Shown here: positions 9,098-19,485 of the stretch, in pieces | How the letters are laid out: the number at the start of each line of letters is the position of its first letter | Position numbering within the stretch: position 1 is the first letter of the stretch | Assembly (NCBI GenBank): GCA_025931335.1 | Contig: JAICNG010000002.1 | Location: 1-64,000, forward strand | Reading direction: 5' to 3' | DNA length: 64,000 nucleotides | DNA from: Gemmatimonadaceae bacterium | GTDB lineage: Bacteria; Gemmatimonadota; Gemmatimonadetes; Gemmatimonadales; Gemmatimonadaceae | The notes under the pieces: model-generated | Told to the model about the DNA's origin: nothing | Seen by the model: only the letters and a program-made list of their open reading frames with translations | Database searches by the model: none | Translations under genes and position numbers: made by a program

Positions 9098-11350
9098 ATG
9101 CAATTTAGCAGCAGCGACCGCGCAGACAAGCGAGCAATGAGCCGCACCCATACCGTCACTCCCGATCCGGACGTGATCGACGTCCAGGCAAAGCGGACGT
9201 TCCACACGCGCCTCGTGCTCGGCGTGGGTGCGGTCTCGTTCGTGGTGCTCGGGATGGTCGCCTGGCCGGTCTCGCAGTGGCTGGGTCGCGACGAAACGGT
9301 GCGCGTCGACCGGCGCCTCATCGACGCCGCCACCCTCGCGGCCACACGCGTCGAGCGGTACGTCGGAGAGCACGAGCGACTCGTAACCGTCCTCGCGTCT
9401 TCCCCGTCGGTGGTGGACGCGGCGCGGGCGGCCAATGCGCGGTGGCGCAACGACGGATGGGCCGGTCAGCCACTGGCGGAGCTCGAGGTGAGGTTCTCCG
9501 AGCGCCGGAGTCTCGACGTGGACTTCCGGCTCCGTGCGTATTTGCGCCAGCTGCGCAGCACGAGCGACATCGCGGAGATCATCCTGACCAACGCCGATGG
9601 CGCCAACGCGGTCACCACCGGGCGCACGTCCGACTTCGTGCAGTCGGACGAGGACTGGTGGCGGCGCGCCATGCTCGACGGCACCGCCTCCGCCGAGGCC
9701 TCGTACGACTCATCGGCCCGGGTGGTCTCGATCTCGGTGACGAGCGTGGTTCGCGAGGGCGCCGACGGTCGAGCGTTAGGCGTGCTGAAGGTCGTGTTCA
9801 ACGTGCGCGGGATCGACCAGGAGCTGGCGCGGGTGGCCGCGGAGTCGGACATGCGGCTCGAGCTGCTCGACCAGGACGGCCTCGTCATCGCGGCGTCGAG
9901 CAGCGCGGCGCGCATGCGGCCGCTCGAGGGCATTCAGGGCCTTCCCACCTCGAGCTCCAATGGAGTGCTGACGCTGCGCTCGCTCGAAGAGCGAGAGCGG
10001 GCAGCCATCCGCTCGGCACATGGCGGGCAATGGCGAGTCGTCGCGCACCAATCCGAGACGCTGGCCTATGCGCGGCTGCATCGAATCCAGTTCGTGATCA
10101 TCGCCTTCGGCCTCCTGCTGTTCGTGTTCATCGTCGCGTCGATGCTCTTCCTGAACGCGTTCGTCGCCCGTCGGGTGAGCGAGCCGGCATCGGCGCTCGC
10201 GAACGCGGCCGAGCAGGTCGCGTCCGGGGACCTGAGCGTCACGGTCTACGCCTCGGCGGAGGCCGACGAGGTGGGCAGGCTCAGCCGCGCCGTCGACACG
10301 ATGGTGGACGAGCTGCGCCGCCTCGTGTCGGCCATTCGCGCCGCCGCGCAGGAGACCGCCGCCATGGCGGCGGAGATCACCGCAGGCTCCGAGCAGATGT
10401 CGGCCTCGGCGTCGGAGATGGCGCAGACGTCGAACGATCTCAGCCATCAGTCGACCACCATGGCGCAGACCACGCAGCAGATCGCCGCCGATGCGGCGCG
10501 GCTGGTCGAGATCTCGACCCGGCTGGCGGCCGGCGCGCGCGATGGAGTCGACCGGAACGTGCGTCTGCGGCAGCTGGCGTCCGAAAACCGGCAGCGACTC
10601 GATGAAGGCTCGCTCGCCCTGACGACGCTCGTCGCCGACGCGCAGGCGGGCGCCGCCGCATCCGATGCGCTCGTCCGCGCCAGCGAGGAGATTCGCGCCT
10701 TCGTGACGCTCGTACGGCGGCTCGCCAAGCAGTCGAAGCTGCTGGCGCTCAATGCGTCGATGGAGGCTGCGCGCGCTGGTGAGCACGGCGAAGGCTTCGC
10801 GGTGGTCGCGAGCGAGATTCGCAAGCTCGCCGCAACGTCGACCGACGCGTCGGAGCGCACGGAGGCGATCGTGGGCGAGGTCCTCGCGCGCGTCGACGAG
10901 TCCCGCGTCACGAGCCAGCGCACCATGCAGACGGCGACCGCCGTCCAGGCGGCGACGCAGCACGCGGTGACGTCCTTCCATCAGATCGAGAACGCGGTCG
11001 CCGAGGCGGAAGCGTGGGCGGGCATGATCGAGCAGTCGGCCGTCGAGTCCAACGCGCTGGTGGGGGAGATGACCACGCGACTCGACGCGATCGCGCGCGG
11101 CACCGACGCATTCGCGTCGGCGATGGAGCAGGTGGCGGCGTCGAGCGAGCAGCAGAGCGCGAGCACTCAGGAGATCGCGGCCGCGGCCTCGATGCTGGCA
11201 ACGGCGTCGGACCAGCTCTCCCGCCTGGTCGCGACGTTCCGCACCGATCGGACAGCCGTGTCGTTGGCCGATCTTCTGCCGGCGCCGGTCGTCCCCGAGG
11301 TCTCGGACGTTGCGCCGGCAGCCGAAGACTCGGATCCGGTGGCGGCCTAG
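9098..11350 (+). CDS. Methyl-accepting chemotaxis protein
   Basis: N-terminal TM and sensor region, HAMP-like segment, conserved signalling hairpin (LALNASMEAARAGEHGEGFAVVASEIRKLA). Start could be 9137. Confidence 0.93.
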   Translation: MQFSSSDRADKRAMSRTHTVTPDPDVIDVQAKRTFHTRLVLGVGAVSFVVLGMVAWPVSQWLGRDETVRVDRRLIDAATLAATRVERYVGEHERLVTVLASSPSVVDAARAANARWRNDGWAGQPLAELEVRFSERRSLDVDFRLRAYLRQLRSTSDIAEIILTNADGANAVTTGRTSDFVQSDEDWWRRAMLDGTASAEASYDSSARVVSISVTSVVREGADGRALGVLKVVFNVRGIDQELARVAAESDMRLELLDQDGLVIAASSSAARMRPLEGIQGLPTSSSNGVLTLRSLEERERAAIRSAHGGQWRVVAHQSETLAYARLHRIQFVIIAFGLLLFVFIVASMLFLNAFVARRVSEPASALANAAEQVASGDLSVTVYASAEADEVGRLSRAVDTMVDELRRLVSAIRAAAQETAAMAAEITAGSEQMSASASEMAQTSNDLSHQSTTMAQTTQQIAADAARLVEISTRLAAGARDGVDRNVRLRQLASENRQRLDEGSLALTTLVADAQAGAAASDALVRASEEIRAFVTLVRRLAKQSKLLALNASMEAARAGEHGEGFAVVASEIRKLAATSTDASERTEAIVGEVLARVDESRVTSQRTMQTATAVQAATQHAVTSFHQIENAVAEAEAWAGMIEQSAVESNALVGEMTTRLDAIARGTDAFASAMEQVAASSEQQSASTQEIAAAASMLATASDQLSRLVATFRTDRTAVSLADLLPAPVVPEVSDVAPAAEDSDPVAA

Positions 11351-11365
11351 GCGACCCCTGACGTC

Positions 11366-11677
11366 TTAGGTGTCATCGGCTTCGTAGTACACCCGGATGC
11401 ACGTCGTCACCACCCACTCGCGGAGGCGGCGCTCCTCGCCTGAGCCCGATCGGCTTCCTGGCGACTCATCCATGACCTGCTTCAGAGCCACGATCAGCTC
11501 CTCGGGGCGCAGGGATCGTTGCCGCGCCTCGGCGGCGACGACCTGAAGGGCCGCCCGAAGGGTCGCCTCGCCAGGTCCCGGCGATTGTCGACGTTCCTGA
11601 ATGGCCTGCCGCAGTTGCTCGAGCGTTGGCCCACTGAGCGAACGGGAATCGGGCGTCAAAGGACTCGGCGCATTCAT
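11366..11677 (-). CDS. Hypothetical small protein
   Basis: 103-aa ORF with coherent composition (LEQLRQAIQERRQ...EELIVALKQVMDE); no family recognised. Confidence 0.55.
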   Translation of the reverse strand: MNAPSPLTPDSRSLSGPTLEQLRQAIQERRQSPGPGEATLRAALQVVAAEARQRSLRPEELIVALKQVMDESPGSRSGSGEERRLREWVVTTCIRVYYEADDT

Positions 11678-11806
11678 TGCGGCAGGGGGCGCAGGCGGGC
11701 CACCGCGGTCGCCTCACGTCGGCGTGGAGGCGCGGCGGAGCATCATACATCCGTTTTCCTGACGAGTCAAACCGCCCGCGGTGCGTGCGTTGCACTGACT
11801 GGCGCG

Positions 11807-12472
11807 ATGGCGAACCCACGAGGAGCCCGGATTATCTCAAGTGCCACATCGAAGATCCTCGTACTCGCTCGCGAGCCGTTGGTCGCTGCGCTCGTGGGCA
11901 TGCTCCTCGAGCCGGAGCAGTACGAGCCGGCCTTCGCGCGCCCCGAAGAGGCGCCCGACGAGGCGCTTCGGCGCGTTCGGCCCTTTCTCGTCCTGCTCCT
12001 CGACGGAGCGTTCAAGGAGGCCAACTCGGACGTCTTCCATGCCCGCTTGAAGGGCGTTCCCGTGGTCCTCTTCGCTGCGCCCAGCTCCGTGGCCGAGGTC
12101 CGCGCGAACGCCAACGCGCGGGGGATTCCCTGGTTCGCCATGCCGGTCGATCGCCAAACCCTGGCGCGCGTTATTCGGGAGGCCGTTGCGTCCGGCGCCA
12201 CGAGGTCAGGGCACGACCGGCGGCAGCCGAGTGCCCGCCGCGCGTCCGATGGCACACTCATTTTCCGCGACCGCTACGGCAGCGAGTGGCAAGTCTACGA
12301 CCGCCGCGCCGGGGACCGCCGCAGCCATTCCGACATGGAGAACGGCTATCGCACCTTCGTGAACAACGAAGGCCACGAATGGGTGTACAAGCTCGCGCCA
12401 CACGAAGGAGCGGAGAATTCAGTCGCCGCGCTCGAGCGCCAGCTGGCATCGGCGGTGCGGCGCGACACCTAG
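11807..12472 (+). CDS. Response-regulator-receiver-like protein with additional C-terminal domain
   Basis: ILVLAREPLVAALVGMLLE...PFLVLLLDGAF...GVPVVLFAAPSSVAEVRANANARGIPWFAMPVDRQTLARVIREAV resembles a receiver fold. Confidence 0.6.
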   Translation: MANPRGARIISSATSKILVLAREPLVAALVGMLLEPEQYEPAFARPEEAPDEALRRVRPFLVLLLDGAFKEANSDVFHARLKGVPVVLFAAPSSVAEVRANANARGIPWFAMPVDRQTLARVIREAVASGATRSGHDRRQPSARRASDGTLIFRDRYGSEWQVYDRRAGDRRSHSDMENGYRTFVNNEGHEWVYKLAPHEGAENSVAALERQLASAVRRDT

Positions 12473-12487
12473 GTCACCCCGCACCGC

Positions 12488-13132
12488 TCAACAGCCCGCG
12501 CCTCCCGTCACCACCTGGTGTGTGGTCACCAGTCGCACGCCGCGCTCCCGCCACGAATCGAGCAGCCCTTCCGCCACGTCCGCGTGGATGGGCTTGGTGG
12601 CGTCCGTCACGGCGTGAATGCGCGGGATGCCGCGCTCGAGCAGTCCTTCGATCGCGTAGCGATTGCACACGTCGAGCGCCACCCCGTAGACGACGACGTC
12701 CGTTGGCGCGAGGGCGTCGATGACGACGTCGGCGTTCGGGTTCGTGAAGACGTCGAACCAGTGCTTCCGGATGAGGACGTCGCCGTCGCGGGTGCGAAGC
12801 AGGCGGGTCAACTGCTCCGACGGCGTCGGGGAAGGCTCCACGACGATGGGGGCGGACAGCGCCGTTTCCGGTATCTTGCTCGCGCCAGGAGTGCCGCGCA
12901 TACAGTGCTCCGGAAAGGTCTCGCGGAAGTCGGGGGTCGCCGACAGCTCGCGGTGTCCCGGCTCGTGGTCGTCGGCCGTCGCGACGATGCGAATGCCGCG
13001 CTCGTGCGCGTAATCCGTGAGCCGCTTCAGGTTCGGCTTGATGGACTCCGCGTCGGGCACGTAGAGCTTGCCCGACGCATCCATGAAATCGCGCTGGGTG
13101 TCGACGTCCCAGAAGATCGTCCGTGAAGCCAC
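12488..13132 (-). CDS. Isochorismatase/nicotinamidase-family cysteine hydrolase
   Basis: FWDVDTQRDFMD, DHEPGH, HCMRGTPGA, DVVVYGVALDVCNRYAI catalytic-Cys region; GTG start 13132. Confidence 0.85.
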   Translation of the reverse strand: MASRTIFWDVDTQRDFMDASGKLYVPDAESIKPNLKRLTDYAHERGIRIVATADDHEPGHRELSATPDFRETFPEHCMRGTPGASKIPETALSAPIVVEPSPTPSEQLTRLLRTRDGDVLIRKHWFDVFTNPNADVVIDALAPTDVVVYGVALDVCNRYAIEGLLERGIPRIHAVTDATKPIHADVAEGLLDSWRERGVRLVTTHQVVTGGAGC

Positions 13133-13136
13133 TTGC

Positions 13137-14189
13137 TTACCCTCGCGGTCGCTCTTCCCTCTTGAAGAGGAACGCCGAATCCTCGAGCCGTGCTCCCTTC
13201 GCGTCGGCGACGGCGAACCGTCCCCCGGAGTAGATGGCGGCCGCGCCGTAGGACCCGTCCTTCGCGATCGCGTAGAAGTTGAGGTCGAAGCGTGGGCGAC
13301 CACGGTCGCCGAGCAGGCGAGGCTCAGTCATCGCGACCACGCGCTCGAGGGTCGCGACACACGCCTGCTGGGGAGTGAGGCCGCGACGCATCCCTTCGAC
13401 GGTGAGAAAGGCGCCGCATACCTTGATGTTCGCTTCCCCGCGACCGGTGGAGCCCGCCGCTCCGACCGTGTTGTCGCAGTACTGCCCCGCTCCGATGATC
13501 GGCGAATCGCCCACGCGCCCGGGAATCTTCCACGAAAGCCCGCTCGTCGTCGTGACCGACGCGATGTCACCGGCCGCGGTCACCGCGTTCATGTTGATCG
13601 TGCCGGTCGAGAACTTGATCACGATGTCGTCGTCGTGATCGAGCCAGTTGTCGTTCGGGCTGATGCGCGCCTTCCAGCGCAGCCAGTCCTGGCGCGATTT
13701 CTCGGTGAGCAGGTTCTGCTCCTTGAATCCCATCTGCAGCGCGAATGCTTTCGCGCCGGGGCCGACGATGAGAATGTGATCGGTGTAATCCATCACGGCC
13801 TTGGCAACGAGCGACGGGGTCGCAATCCCTTCCAGCGACGCCACCGCGCCGGCGCGACGCGTGGGTCCGTGCATGCACGACGCGTCCAGCTGCACCACGC
13901 CGTCGGCATTCGGCAGCCCACCGAGCCCCACCGACTGGTCTTCAGGGTCGAGCTCCTGGATGTTGACGCCGGCGATCGCGGCGTCGAGCGGGTCGGCGCC
14001 CTTCACGAGCATCTCGTGCGCCCGAGCGACACCGCGGAGCCCGTTCGCCGAGGCGATGACCGCCGGCCGTGCGGCGCCCGGAGCTGGCGGAATCGGACGC
14101 GCGTCGAGGCTCGCGACACGTCCGAGCGACAATCCGGCGGCCGCGGCGGCCCCGGTTTCGAGAAAGCGTCGGCGCGACAGCGGACTCAT
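13137..14189 (-). CDS. Isoaspartyl peptidase/glycosylasparaginase, Tat-type signal
   Basis: SRRRFLETGAAAAAGLSLG leader; ELDPEDQSVGLGGLPNADGVVQLDASCMHG; Ntn-type TGTINMNAV and GRVGDSPIIGAGQYCDN. Confidence 0.9.
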   Translation of the reverse strand: MSPLSRRRFLETGAAAAAGLSLGRVASLDARPIPPAPGAARPAVIASANGLRGVARAHEMLVKGADPLDAAIAGVNIQELDPEDQSVGLGGLPNADGVVQLDASCMHGPTRRAGAVASLEGIATPSLVAKAVMDYTDHILIVGPGAKAFALQMGFKEQNLLTEKSRQDWLRWKARISPNDNWLDHDDDIVIKFSTGTINMNAVTAAGDIASVTTTSGLSWKIPGRVGDSPIIGAGQYCDNTVGAAGSTGRGEANIKVCGAFLTVEGMRRGLTPQQACVATLERVVAMTEPRLLGDRGRPRFDLNFYAIAKDGSYGAAAIYSGGRFAVADAKGARLEDSAFLFKREERPRG

Positions 14190-14317
14190 GTGGGACCTCG
14201 TGAGGGTGAGGTCAGGAATCTGTCCCCGCGCATGGGCAACGGCTACCCGGTTCCCCAATGAGCTTACATGCCAACGGCTAGCAGGCGGCCGGGCGCGGCC
14301 AGTAGCTTCCATGCATC

Positions 14318-16204
14318 ATGACGACCGCCCTGGCCGACCGCCTGCGAGCCTTTTCGTTCTTCACCGGCTTTCCGCAGGAAAACCTCTGGCATCTCTCGCG
14401 TCGCATGCGGGAGCGCACCCTCGAGGCGGACGAAACGATCTTCCGCGAGGGCGATCCGCGCCATCTGTTCGGCATCATCGTCACCGGAAGCGTCGGTATC
14501 GAGAAGCGCCGCGGGGACCGCGTGGAGCGGCTGGCGACGCTCGGCGCCGGGGAAGCGCTGGGCGAGGGCATCCTGCTCGACGATTCGCCGCATGGCACCA
14601 GCGCGCGGACGCTCGAGCGCACCGAGCTCGCGTACCTCGAGGCGGCCGACATCCAGGAGATCCTGAAGGACCGCGCCACGCTGTATGCCTCGCTGGTGGC
14701 ACGCGCGGCACGGGCGATCTCGGAGCGACTGCGCGCTGCGGACGCCACGCTCGTGGGCCGCGGTCGCTCCGTCGGCTTCGGCGGCGGGCGCATGCGCGAC
14801 GAGCACGACCTCCTCGGCGACCGGTCCATACCAGACGAGGCACTCTACGGCATCCAGACGCTGCGCGCCCTCGAGAATTTCCCGATCACCGGCGTGGCGC
14901 TCCGCGAATTCCCGACGCTGATCAATGCGCTCGCGATCGTGAAGGAAGCGGCCGCCCTCGCCAACCGCGATCTCGGCCTGCTGTCCGACGACCTCACCGA
15001 AGTCATCGTGCGGGCAGCGCAGGAGATACGCGCCGGACGCCATCACGAGCACTTCCTCGTCGACATGATTCAGGGTGGCGCCGGTACGTCGACGAACATG
15101 AACGCCAACGAGGTCATCGCGAACCGCGCCCTCGAGCTGATGGGCCGTCGCCGCGGGGATTACGACGTCGTCCATCCGAACACGCACGTCAACCTCTCGC
15201 AGTCGACCAATGACGTGTACCCGACGGCGGTGAAGCTCGCGCTGCACGCGAGCATCGCGAGCCTGCAACAGGCGCTCACCGACGTCGCCGCGGCCTTCAA
15301 GGCGAAAGGGCGCGAGTTCGCGGGGATGCTGAAGATGGGGCGCACGCAGCTGCAGGACGCGGTTCCGATGACGCTGGGACAGGAGTTCGCGGCCTTCGCG
15401 CACACGATCCTCGAGGACGTCGACCGGCTGGGAGAAGCGCAGGCGCTGATTCGCGAGATCAACATGGGCGCGACCGCGATCGGGACGCGGATCAACGCCC
15501 CGGAGCGCTACCCGGAGGCGGTGCGCGCGCACATCGAACGCATCAGCGGCATTCCGGTGATCACCGCGCCCGACCTCGTCGAAGCCACCGCCGACACCGG
15601 CGTCTTCGTGCAGCTCTCCGGCGTGTTGAAGCGCAGCGCCGTGAAGCTCTCGAAGATCTGCAACGACCTGCGGCTGCTCTCGTCCGGGCCGCGCGCGGGG
15701 CTGGCCGAGATCAACTTGCCGGCGATGCAGCCGGGGTCGTCGATCATGCCGGGGAAGGTGAATCCGGTCATTCCCGAGGTCGTGAACCAGGTGTGCTTCG
15801 ACGTCATCGGCGGCGACGTCACCGTCACGCTCGCGGCGGAGGCGGGACAGCTCCAGCTGAACGCCTTCGAGCCGATCATCGCCTTCCGGCTGCTCCGCGG
15901 GATGGAGTCGCTCCGCAACGCGTGCGTCGTGCTCCGCGAGCGGTGCGTCATCGGCATCACCGCGAATCCGGACCGCACCCGCTGGTTCGTCGAGAACTCG
16001 ATCGGCATCGTCACCGCGCTCGTGCCGACCATTGGGTACGAGACGGCGACGGAGGTGGCCCGCATCGCGCTCGACAGCGGACGGAGCGTGTACGACGTGG
16101 TGATGGAGCGAGGGCTGATGACGCGCGCGGAGCTGGACCGCGCACTCGACCCCGAGCGGATGGCCGGGGCGCTCGTCACGCCCTCGGGTAGCGCCACGAG
16201 ATGA
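14318..16204 (+). CDS. Aspartate ammonia-lyase/fumarase family protein with N-terminal cyclic-nucleotide-binding domain
   Basis: N-terminal cNMP-binding-like region (ETIFREGDPRHLFGIIVTGSVGI...LATLGAGEALGEGILLDDSPHGTSARTLERTEL); C-terminal GGAGTSTNMNANEVIANRALE and GSSIMPGKVNPVIPE lyase signatures. Confidence 0.93.
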   Translation: MTTALADRLRAFSFFTGFPQENLWHLSRRMRERTLEADETIFREGDPRHLFGIIVTGSVGIEKRRGDRVERLATLGAGEALGEGILLDDSPHGTSARTLERTELAYLEAADIQEILKDRATLYASLVARAARAISERLRAADATLVGRGRSVGFGGGRMRDEHDLLGDRSIPDEALYGIQTLRALENFPITGVALREFPTLINALAIVKEAAALANRDLGLLSDDLTEVIVRAAQEIRAGRHHEHFLVDMIQGGAGTSTNMNANEVIANRALELMGRRRGDYDVVHPNTHVNLSQSTNDVYPTAVKLALHASIASLQQALTDVAAAFKAKGREFAGMLKMGRTQLQDAVPMTLGQEFAAFAHTILEDVDRLGEAQALIREINMGATAIGTRINAPERYPEAVRAHIERISGIPVITAPDLVEATADTGVFVQLSGVLKRSAVKLSKICNDLRLLSSGPRAGLAEINLPAMQPGSSIMPGKVNPVIPEVVNQVCFDVIGGDVTVTLAAEAGQLQLNAFEPIIAFRLLRGMESLRNACVVLRERCVIGITANPDRTRWFVENSIGIVTALVPTIGYETATEVARIALDSGRSVYDVVMERGLMTRAELDRALDPERMAGALVTPSGSATR

Positions 16205-19200
16205 CCGACGGCGTGTCCGGGCTGCTCGAGGAGCTCCGCGAGGCGTTGGCGCCGGAGTACGAGGTCGAGCGCGTCCTCGGTACGGGCGGGATGGGCGCGG
16301 TGTTCCTGGGGCGCGATCGCCGCCTCGACCGGCTGGTCGCGGTGAAGGTCGTGTCGCCCGAGCTTGCGGCGAGCGAAGCCCTGCGCCAGCGCTTCCTGCG
16401 TGAGGCGCGGACGATTGCCCGGCTGCGGCATTCCAGCATCGTCGACGTGTACACGGCCGGCGAATCCAACGGGCTGCTGTATTTCATCATGCAGTATGTG
16501 CCCGGCGAGAGTCTGCGCGACGTGCTCGATCGCGAGAAGCGCATCCCGGCCGCGCGTGCCGCGGTGATCCTGTGCGATCTGGCCGGGGCGCTGGCCTACG
16601 CACACGCGCACGGCGTCGTGCACCGGGACATCAAGCCGGAGAACGTGCTCATCGACACGCGCACCGGCACGGCGCACCTCACCGATTTCGGCGTGGCGCG
16701 CGCGTTCGAGGCGGCCGACGACCGCATGACCGGCACCGGGCTCATCGTCGGGTCGCCGCGCTACATGAGTCCGGAGCAGGCGGCCGGGGAACGGGAGCTC
16801 GACGGGCGCAGCGACATCTACTCGCTCGGGCTCATCGGGTACGAGATGCTCACCGGGGCTCCGACGTTCTCCGGCGCGAGCCCGGTGTCGGTGATCGCGA
16901 AGCAGATCACCGAGATACCGCCGCCGGTCGCGACGCGCGCCGACGGCGTTCCTCCGGCGCTGGCAAACGTGATCGACCGGGCGCTCGCCAAGGATCCTAA
17001 CGAGCGCTGGCCCGACGCGAGCGCGATGACCGCGGCGCTCGGCGACGTCGTCCACGGTCGCGCCGGCGTACCGGCGGCGGCCGTGCCTCGCCCGCGCACG
17101 CGACGCCGCAATGCGATCATCGCCGGCGTTGCCGCGCTGGTGATCGCCGGCGGGATCTGGGCCGCTCGAACCATCGGCGAGGCCCCGTCGGGCTTCGATC
17201 GCCGCAAGTCGATCCTCGTCACGCCATTCGACGTGCAGGGCGACCCCGCCCTCGCGTGGCTGCGTGAGGGGAGCGTGAACATGCTCACGCTCAACCTCGC
17301 GTCATGGAGCGATCTGACCGTCGTCGACTATGACCGCAGCATCGATCTGCTTCGCGACCGGGACCTCGATGCGGCCTCCCGGATTGGGCTCGAGGATGCG
17401 CGAGAGATGGCGCGAGACGCCGGCGTCTGGACCGTCGTGCTGGGACAGGTGGGGCGTGTCGGCGACTCGCTGATGGTCGTCGCGCGCGCCTACGACGTCG
17501 AAAGCGGAAAGCGCGTTGGCGAGGCGGCCCGGCACACCGCTCCCCGCGATGCCGATCCGCGCATGATCTTCGATGCGGTCGCCCGCGATCTCCTCGACCT
17601 CGCCGGCGCACCGCCCATGCGGCCGGAGCTGGCACAATCGACGACCTCCTCGCTCGAGGCCTATCGTGCCTATCTCTTCGGATTGCAGGCGCTGAACCGC
17701 TGGCAGCTCGACCAAGCGGACAGCGCGTTCCGTCGCGCGACCGAGGCGGACAGCACTTTCGCGCTCGCCTACTACAAGCGGTCGCTCGCGCGTGGATGGA
17801 ACCGCACGGTCAGCGATACCAGTGACGTGCGGCTGGCGCGCGCCGCGGCACGCCACGCGACCCGACTTCCTCAGCGCGAGCGCTCGCTCATCGAGAGCTA
17901 CCTCCAGCTCAGTCAGGGACTCGCCGCGCAATCGCAGGCGAACTTCGAGGCGGGGTCGGCCCACCTGACGGCGGCCGAGCGCGGCTACGAGGCGATTCTC
18001 GCTCGTGACTCGACGGACGCTGAGGCGTGGTATGGACTCGCCGATGCCTATTTCCATCATGGCGGAGCGGGCACGCAGCTCGACCCCGAGCTCGGCCGCA
18101 AATGGACGCGCGCCCTTCGCGCATTCAACCGGACGCTCGCTCTGGACTCGACCTTCCACCTGGCGTACGCGCACAAGCTCTCGCTCTACCAGATCGGCGG
18201 AACTGCCGGGCAACCCATCATCGTGGTCGGCGACAGTGTCATTCTCCTCGCCAACGACTCGGTGGCACGTGCGGTAGGCGCTCAACGGGTGCAGACCGCG
18301 AGAGAGCAGGCGAGAGAAATGGCGGTGCTCCAGGCGAAACATTGGCGCTACCTCGATCCCGACGCCACGCAGGCGCACACGGCGGTCGTCGACGGATACT
18401 CCGCGGCCGGCCACTACGACTCGGCGGCCACTGCGCTGCGGCAAACGATGGAGCGGCCGGACATCCGCACGGCCGACATGGCCTACGTCCTGGCGTCGCT
18501 CGAGATGATGGCGGGTGCGCCGGACGCGCTGACGACACTCCGTACGGCGCTCGACACGTATGGCCTCGACTCGCTCCTCGCCGCGGGAGGAACGCGGCGT
18601 TTGCAGAGCCTGGCCGGGGCGGCCAACGTCGCGGCGTTCTACGGCGCGCTCCCCGAGTATGAGCGGCTGCTCGCTCTCGTCGCGCGTGTCGAGCCGAGGT
18701 TGCCGGGAACGAACATCCCAATGCGCTCGATCACCATGATGTGGCGCACGATGGCGCGGCTCTCGCTCGGGATGGACTCGCCTCAGCTGCGCCGCTCGCT
18801 CGATTCCTCGTTTGCGGCGATCGACCGGCTTTCGGCGACGGCTCCCGGCATCCAGTCGCAAGCGCGAGGACTCGCGGTTCTCGCGTTTCTCACCACGCGT
18901 GACACCGCGTACGTCGCGCCGTTGCGGCGGTGGGGCAACAGGCGCGTGCCGGCCGAGGTCGAGGCGCTGCTGGCGCTCGAGGCGGGTGACTCCCCGCGAG
19001 CGGCGAGAATCGCGGCGGGCTTCACCCCTCCCGACTCCGTTCGCCTCGTTACCGATGCCGGCGCCGGCCTTGGCCGGTTCGCTCAGGCCGAGATCTTTGC
19101 CCGGCTCGGCGATCTCAGGCGGGCGGTTGCCCTGTACGAGTCGATCGAGCGAAAGGATCTCGGGCTCACCTTCGGCACCGACCCGCGCTGGCCGTTGTAC

Positions 19201-19386
19201 GCGCGCAGCTTCCTGGCGCGCGGTCAGCTCTACGAGCAGTTAGGCGACCGCCAGCGCGCCACCGCCGCCTACGAGGAGTTCCTGAAGATCTGGACGGACG
19301 CATCGCCTGAGCTGCGCGACCAGCTGCGGCTGGCTCGAGAGGGCATCATTCGGCTCCGCGATGCACCGGCGACGAAGGTGCCCTGA
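16201..19386 (+). CDS. Serine/threonine protein kinase with C-terminal TPR-like region
   Basis: GTGGMGAVFLGRD, HRDIKPENVLI, DFGVARAF, MSPEQAAGE; ATGA overlap with preceding lyase stop. Confidence 0.92.
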   Translation: MTDGVSGLLEELREALAPEYEVERVLGTGGMGAVFLGRDRRLDRLVAVKVVSPELAASEALRQRFLREARTIARLRHSSIVDVYTAGESNGLLYFIMQYVPGESLRDVLDREKRIPAARAAVILCDLAGALAYAHAHGVVHRDIKPENVLIDTRTGTAHLTDFGVARAFEAADDRMTGTGLIVGSPRYMSPEQAAGERELDGRSDIYSLGLIGYEMLTGAPTFSGASPVSVIAKQITEIPPPVATRADGVPPALANVIDRALAKDPNERWPDASAMTAALGDVVHGRAGVPAAAVPRPRTRRRNAIIAGVAALVIAGGIWAARTIGEAPSGFDRRKSILVTPFDVQGDPALAWLREGSVNMLTLNLASWSDLTVVDYDRSIDLLRDRDLDAASRIGLEDAREMARDAGVWTVVLGQVGRVGDSLMVVARAYDVESGKRVGEAARHTAPRDADPRMIFDAVARDLLDLAGAPPMRPELAQSTTSSLEAYRAYLFGLQALNRWQLDQADSAFRRATEADSTFALAYYKRSLARGWNRTVSDTSDVRLARAAARHATRLPQRERSLIESYLQLSQGLAAQSQANFEAGSAHLTAAERGYEAILARDSTDAEAWYGLADAYFHHGGAGTQLDPELGRKWTRALRAFNRTLALDSTFHLAYAHKLSLYQIGGTAGQPIIVVGDSVILLANDSVARAVGAQRVQTAREQAREMAVLQAKHWRYLDPDATQAHTAVVDGYSAAGHYDSAATALRQTMERPDIRTADMAYVLASLEMMAGAPDALTTLRTALDTYGLDSLLAAGGTRRLQSLAGAANVAAFYGALPEYERLLALVARVEPRLPGTNIPMRSITMMWRTMARLSLGMDSPQLRRSLDSSFAAIDRLSATAPGIQSQARGLAVLAFLTTRDTAYVAPLRRWGNRRVPAEVEALLALEAGDSPRAARIAAGFTPPDSVRLVTDAGAGLGRFAQAEIFARLGDLRRAVALYESIERKDLGLTFGTDPRWPLYARSFLARGQLYEQLGDRQRATAAYEEFLKIWTDASPELRDQLRLAREGIIRLRDAPATKVP

Positions 19387-19389
19387 TCC

Positions 19390-19453
19390 GATTGCGGAGT
19401 GCGGATTGCGGATGCGAGCCGCCGCCGTTGGTGCGCAATCCGCAGCTGCAATC
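19390..19453. repeat. GATTGCGG-word inverted repeat, copy A
   Basis: gattgcggagtgcggattgcggatgcgag...gtgcgcaatccgcagctgcaatc. Confidence 0.7.
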
Positions 19454-19485
19454 TTCCCTCCCTCCCGTAATGCTCTCCCCGCCTC

